From Serpens sp035497635 (GTDB lineage: Bacteria; Pseudomonadota; Gammaproteobacteria; Pseudomonadales; Pseudomonadaceae): a DNA stretch of 13,057 nt. The stretch is taken from NCBI GenBank assembly GCA_035497635.1, contig DATJDB010000149.1, positions 1 to 13,057 of the forward strand. Direction: 5' to 3'. The translations under genes were made by a program, and so were the position numbers. Below the pieces are notes generated by a model. It saw nothing but the letters and a program-made list of their open reading frames with translations. It did not search any database and was not told the origin of the DNA. Shown in pieces: positions 12,794-13,057 of the stretch. The number at the start of each line of letters is the position of its first letter. The first letter of the stretch is position 1.

Positions 12794-13057
12794 CTAGGCC
12801 GGCCGCGAATACTGCTCGACAAGCACCGCCGGAGTCAGCTCGCGGCCACGCCACTGGAAGGACACCGGCCACAGCTGCTGGTCGATACGCGCCTGTGCCC
12901 ACAGTTCGGCGAAGGTCTGGCCCGCCACTGGATGACGCCGTTCGGGTGCCAGCAGTGCCAGCGGCCAGAGCACGAAGGCGTTCCGCAGGATTTCCGCGCG
13001 GGGCAGGATCAGGCCGTGAAAGTCGCCGATCCGGTCGTCAAACTGCAGCACGTCGAT
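12794..13057 (-). CDS. folK: HPPK-like 7,8-dihydro-6-hydroxymethylpterin pyrophosphokinase, C-terminal part
   Basis: HPPK transfers pyrophosphate from ATP to 6-hydroxymethyl-7,8-dihydropterin in folate synthesis. Only the last 87 residues are in the window; the frame is open to the right edge, so the true start lies beyond it. The visible part begins I-D-V-L-Q-F-D-D-R, which fits the second Asp of the D-x-D metal motif and the following strand. It continues HGLILPRAEILRNAFVLWPL and LAPERRHPVAGQTFAELW, the usual 'LPHPRLHERAFVLxPLAEIAPDxxHP' pattern of HPPK. The gene is convergent with cca. In related genomes it lies next to folB and is a second HPPK beside the main one; here that is inference from gene order. 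Sequence departs noticeably from canonical HPPK (H-x-x-L-x-x-R-A rather than LPHPRxxxRAF), so activity is not assured. Confidence 0.75.
   Translation of the reverse strand: MDVLQFDDRIGDFHGLILPRAEILRNAFVLWPLALLAPERRHPVAGQTFAELWAQARIDQQLWPVSFQWRGRELTPAVLVEQYSRPA

Noticed and set aside
1..13057. CRISPR array, tRNA/rRNA, insertion sequence, toxin-antitoxin or phage genes
   Set aside because: No regularly spaced repeats, no cloverleaf or rRNA segments and no transposase, integrase or phage-like frames were found; the gene order is that of a conserved chromosome.

Overview
This window looks like chromosomal core DNA from a Pseudomonas-type gammaproteobacterium. It is GC-rich with strong G/C third-position bias. 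The gene order lptD-surA-pdxA-rsmA-apaG-apaH-glpE, then prkA(yeaG)-yeaH-spoVR(ycgB), a small lipoprotein, cca, and a convergent folK matches, from memory, the order around PA0595-PA0583 in P. aeruginosa. Genus-level assignment is fairly safe; I do not name a species.

Region 1 (1-3348): the 3' end of lptD (LPS translocon barrel), overlapped by surA (periplasmic chaperone that folds outer-membrane proteins, including LptD), then pdxA (vitamin B6 synthesis). A cluster of REP-type palindromes fills the surA-pdxA gap, and one of them runs into the pdxA ribosome-binding site. A Rho-independent terminator follows pdxA. Region 2 (3349-5940): rsmA/ksgA, apaG, apaH and glpE, tightly packed with 1-nt and 4-nt overlaps, probably driven by an extended -10 promoter in front of rsmA. 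Region 3 (5897-6155): a 259-nt leader without genes, holding weak terminator hairpins, candidate promoters and further stem-loops. Region 4 (6156-10988): the stress-associated prkA-yeaH-spoVR module. A strong stem-loop separates prkA from yeaH, and yeaH and spoVR overlap by 1 nt. Region 5 (10989-12698): a DUF4136-like lipoprotein and cca; cca has its own candidate promoter of the same design as the rsmA one. Region 6 (12699-13057): a second copy of the REP pair lies between the convergent ends of cca and a partial minus-strand folK-like gene.

Most of the window is conserved housekeeping sequence. The points that deserve a second look are: a CCA-adding enzyme that has lost its HD phosphohydrolase residues and carries Glu in place of the first catalytic Asp; two independent copies of one REP/BIME family; a 16-nt promoter-like element shared by rsmA and cca; stem-loops around the prkA-yeaH-spoVR genes; and an unusual charged C-terminal tail on ApaH. 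I found no defence system, CRISPR array, tRNA, rRNA, insertion sequence or clearly novel multi-gene system.
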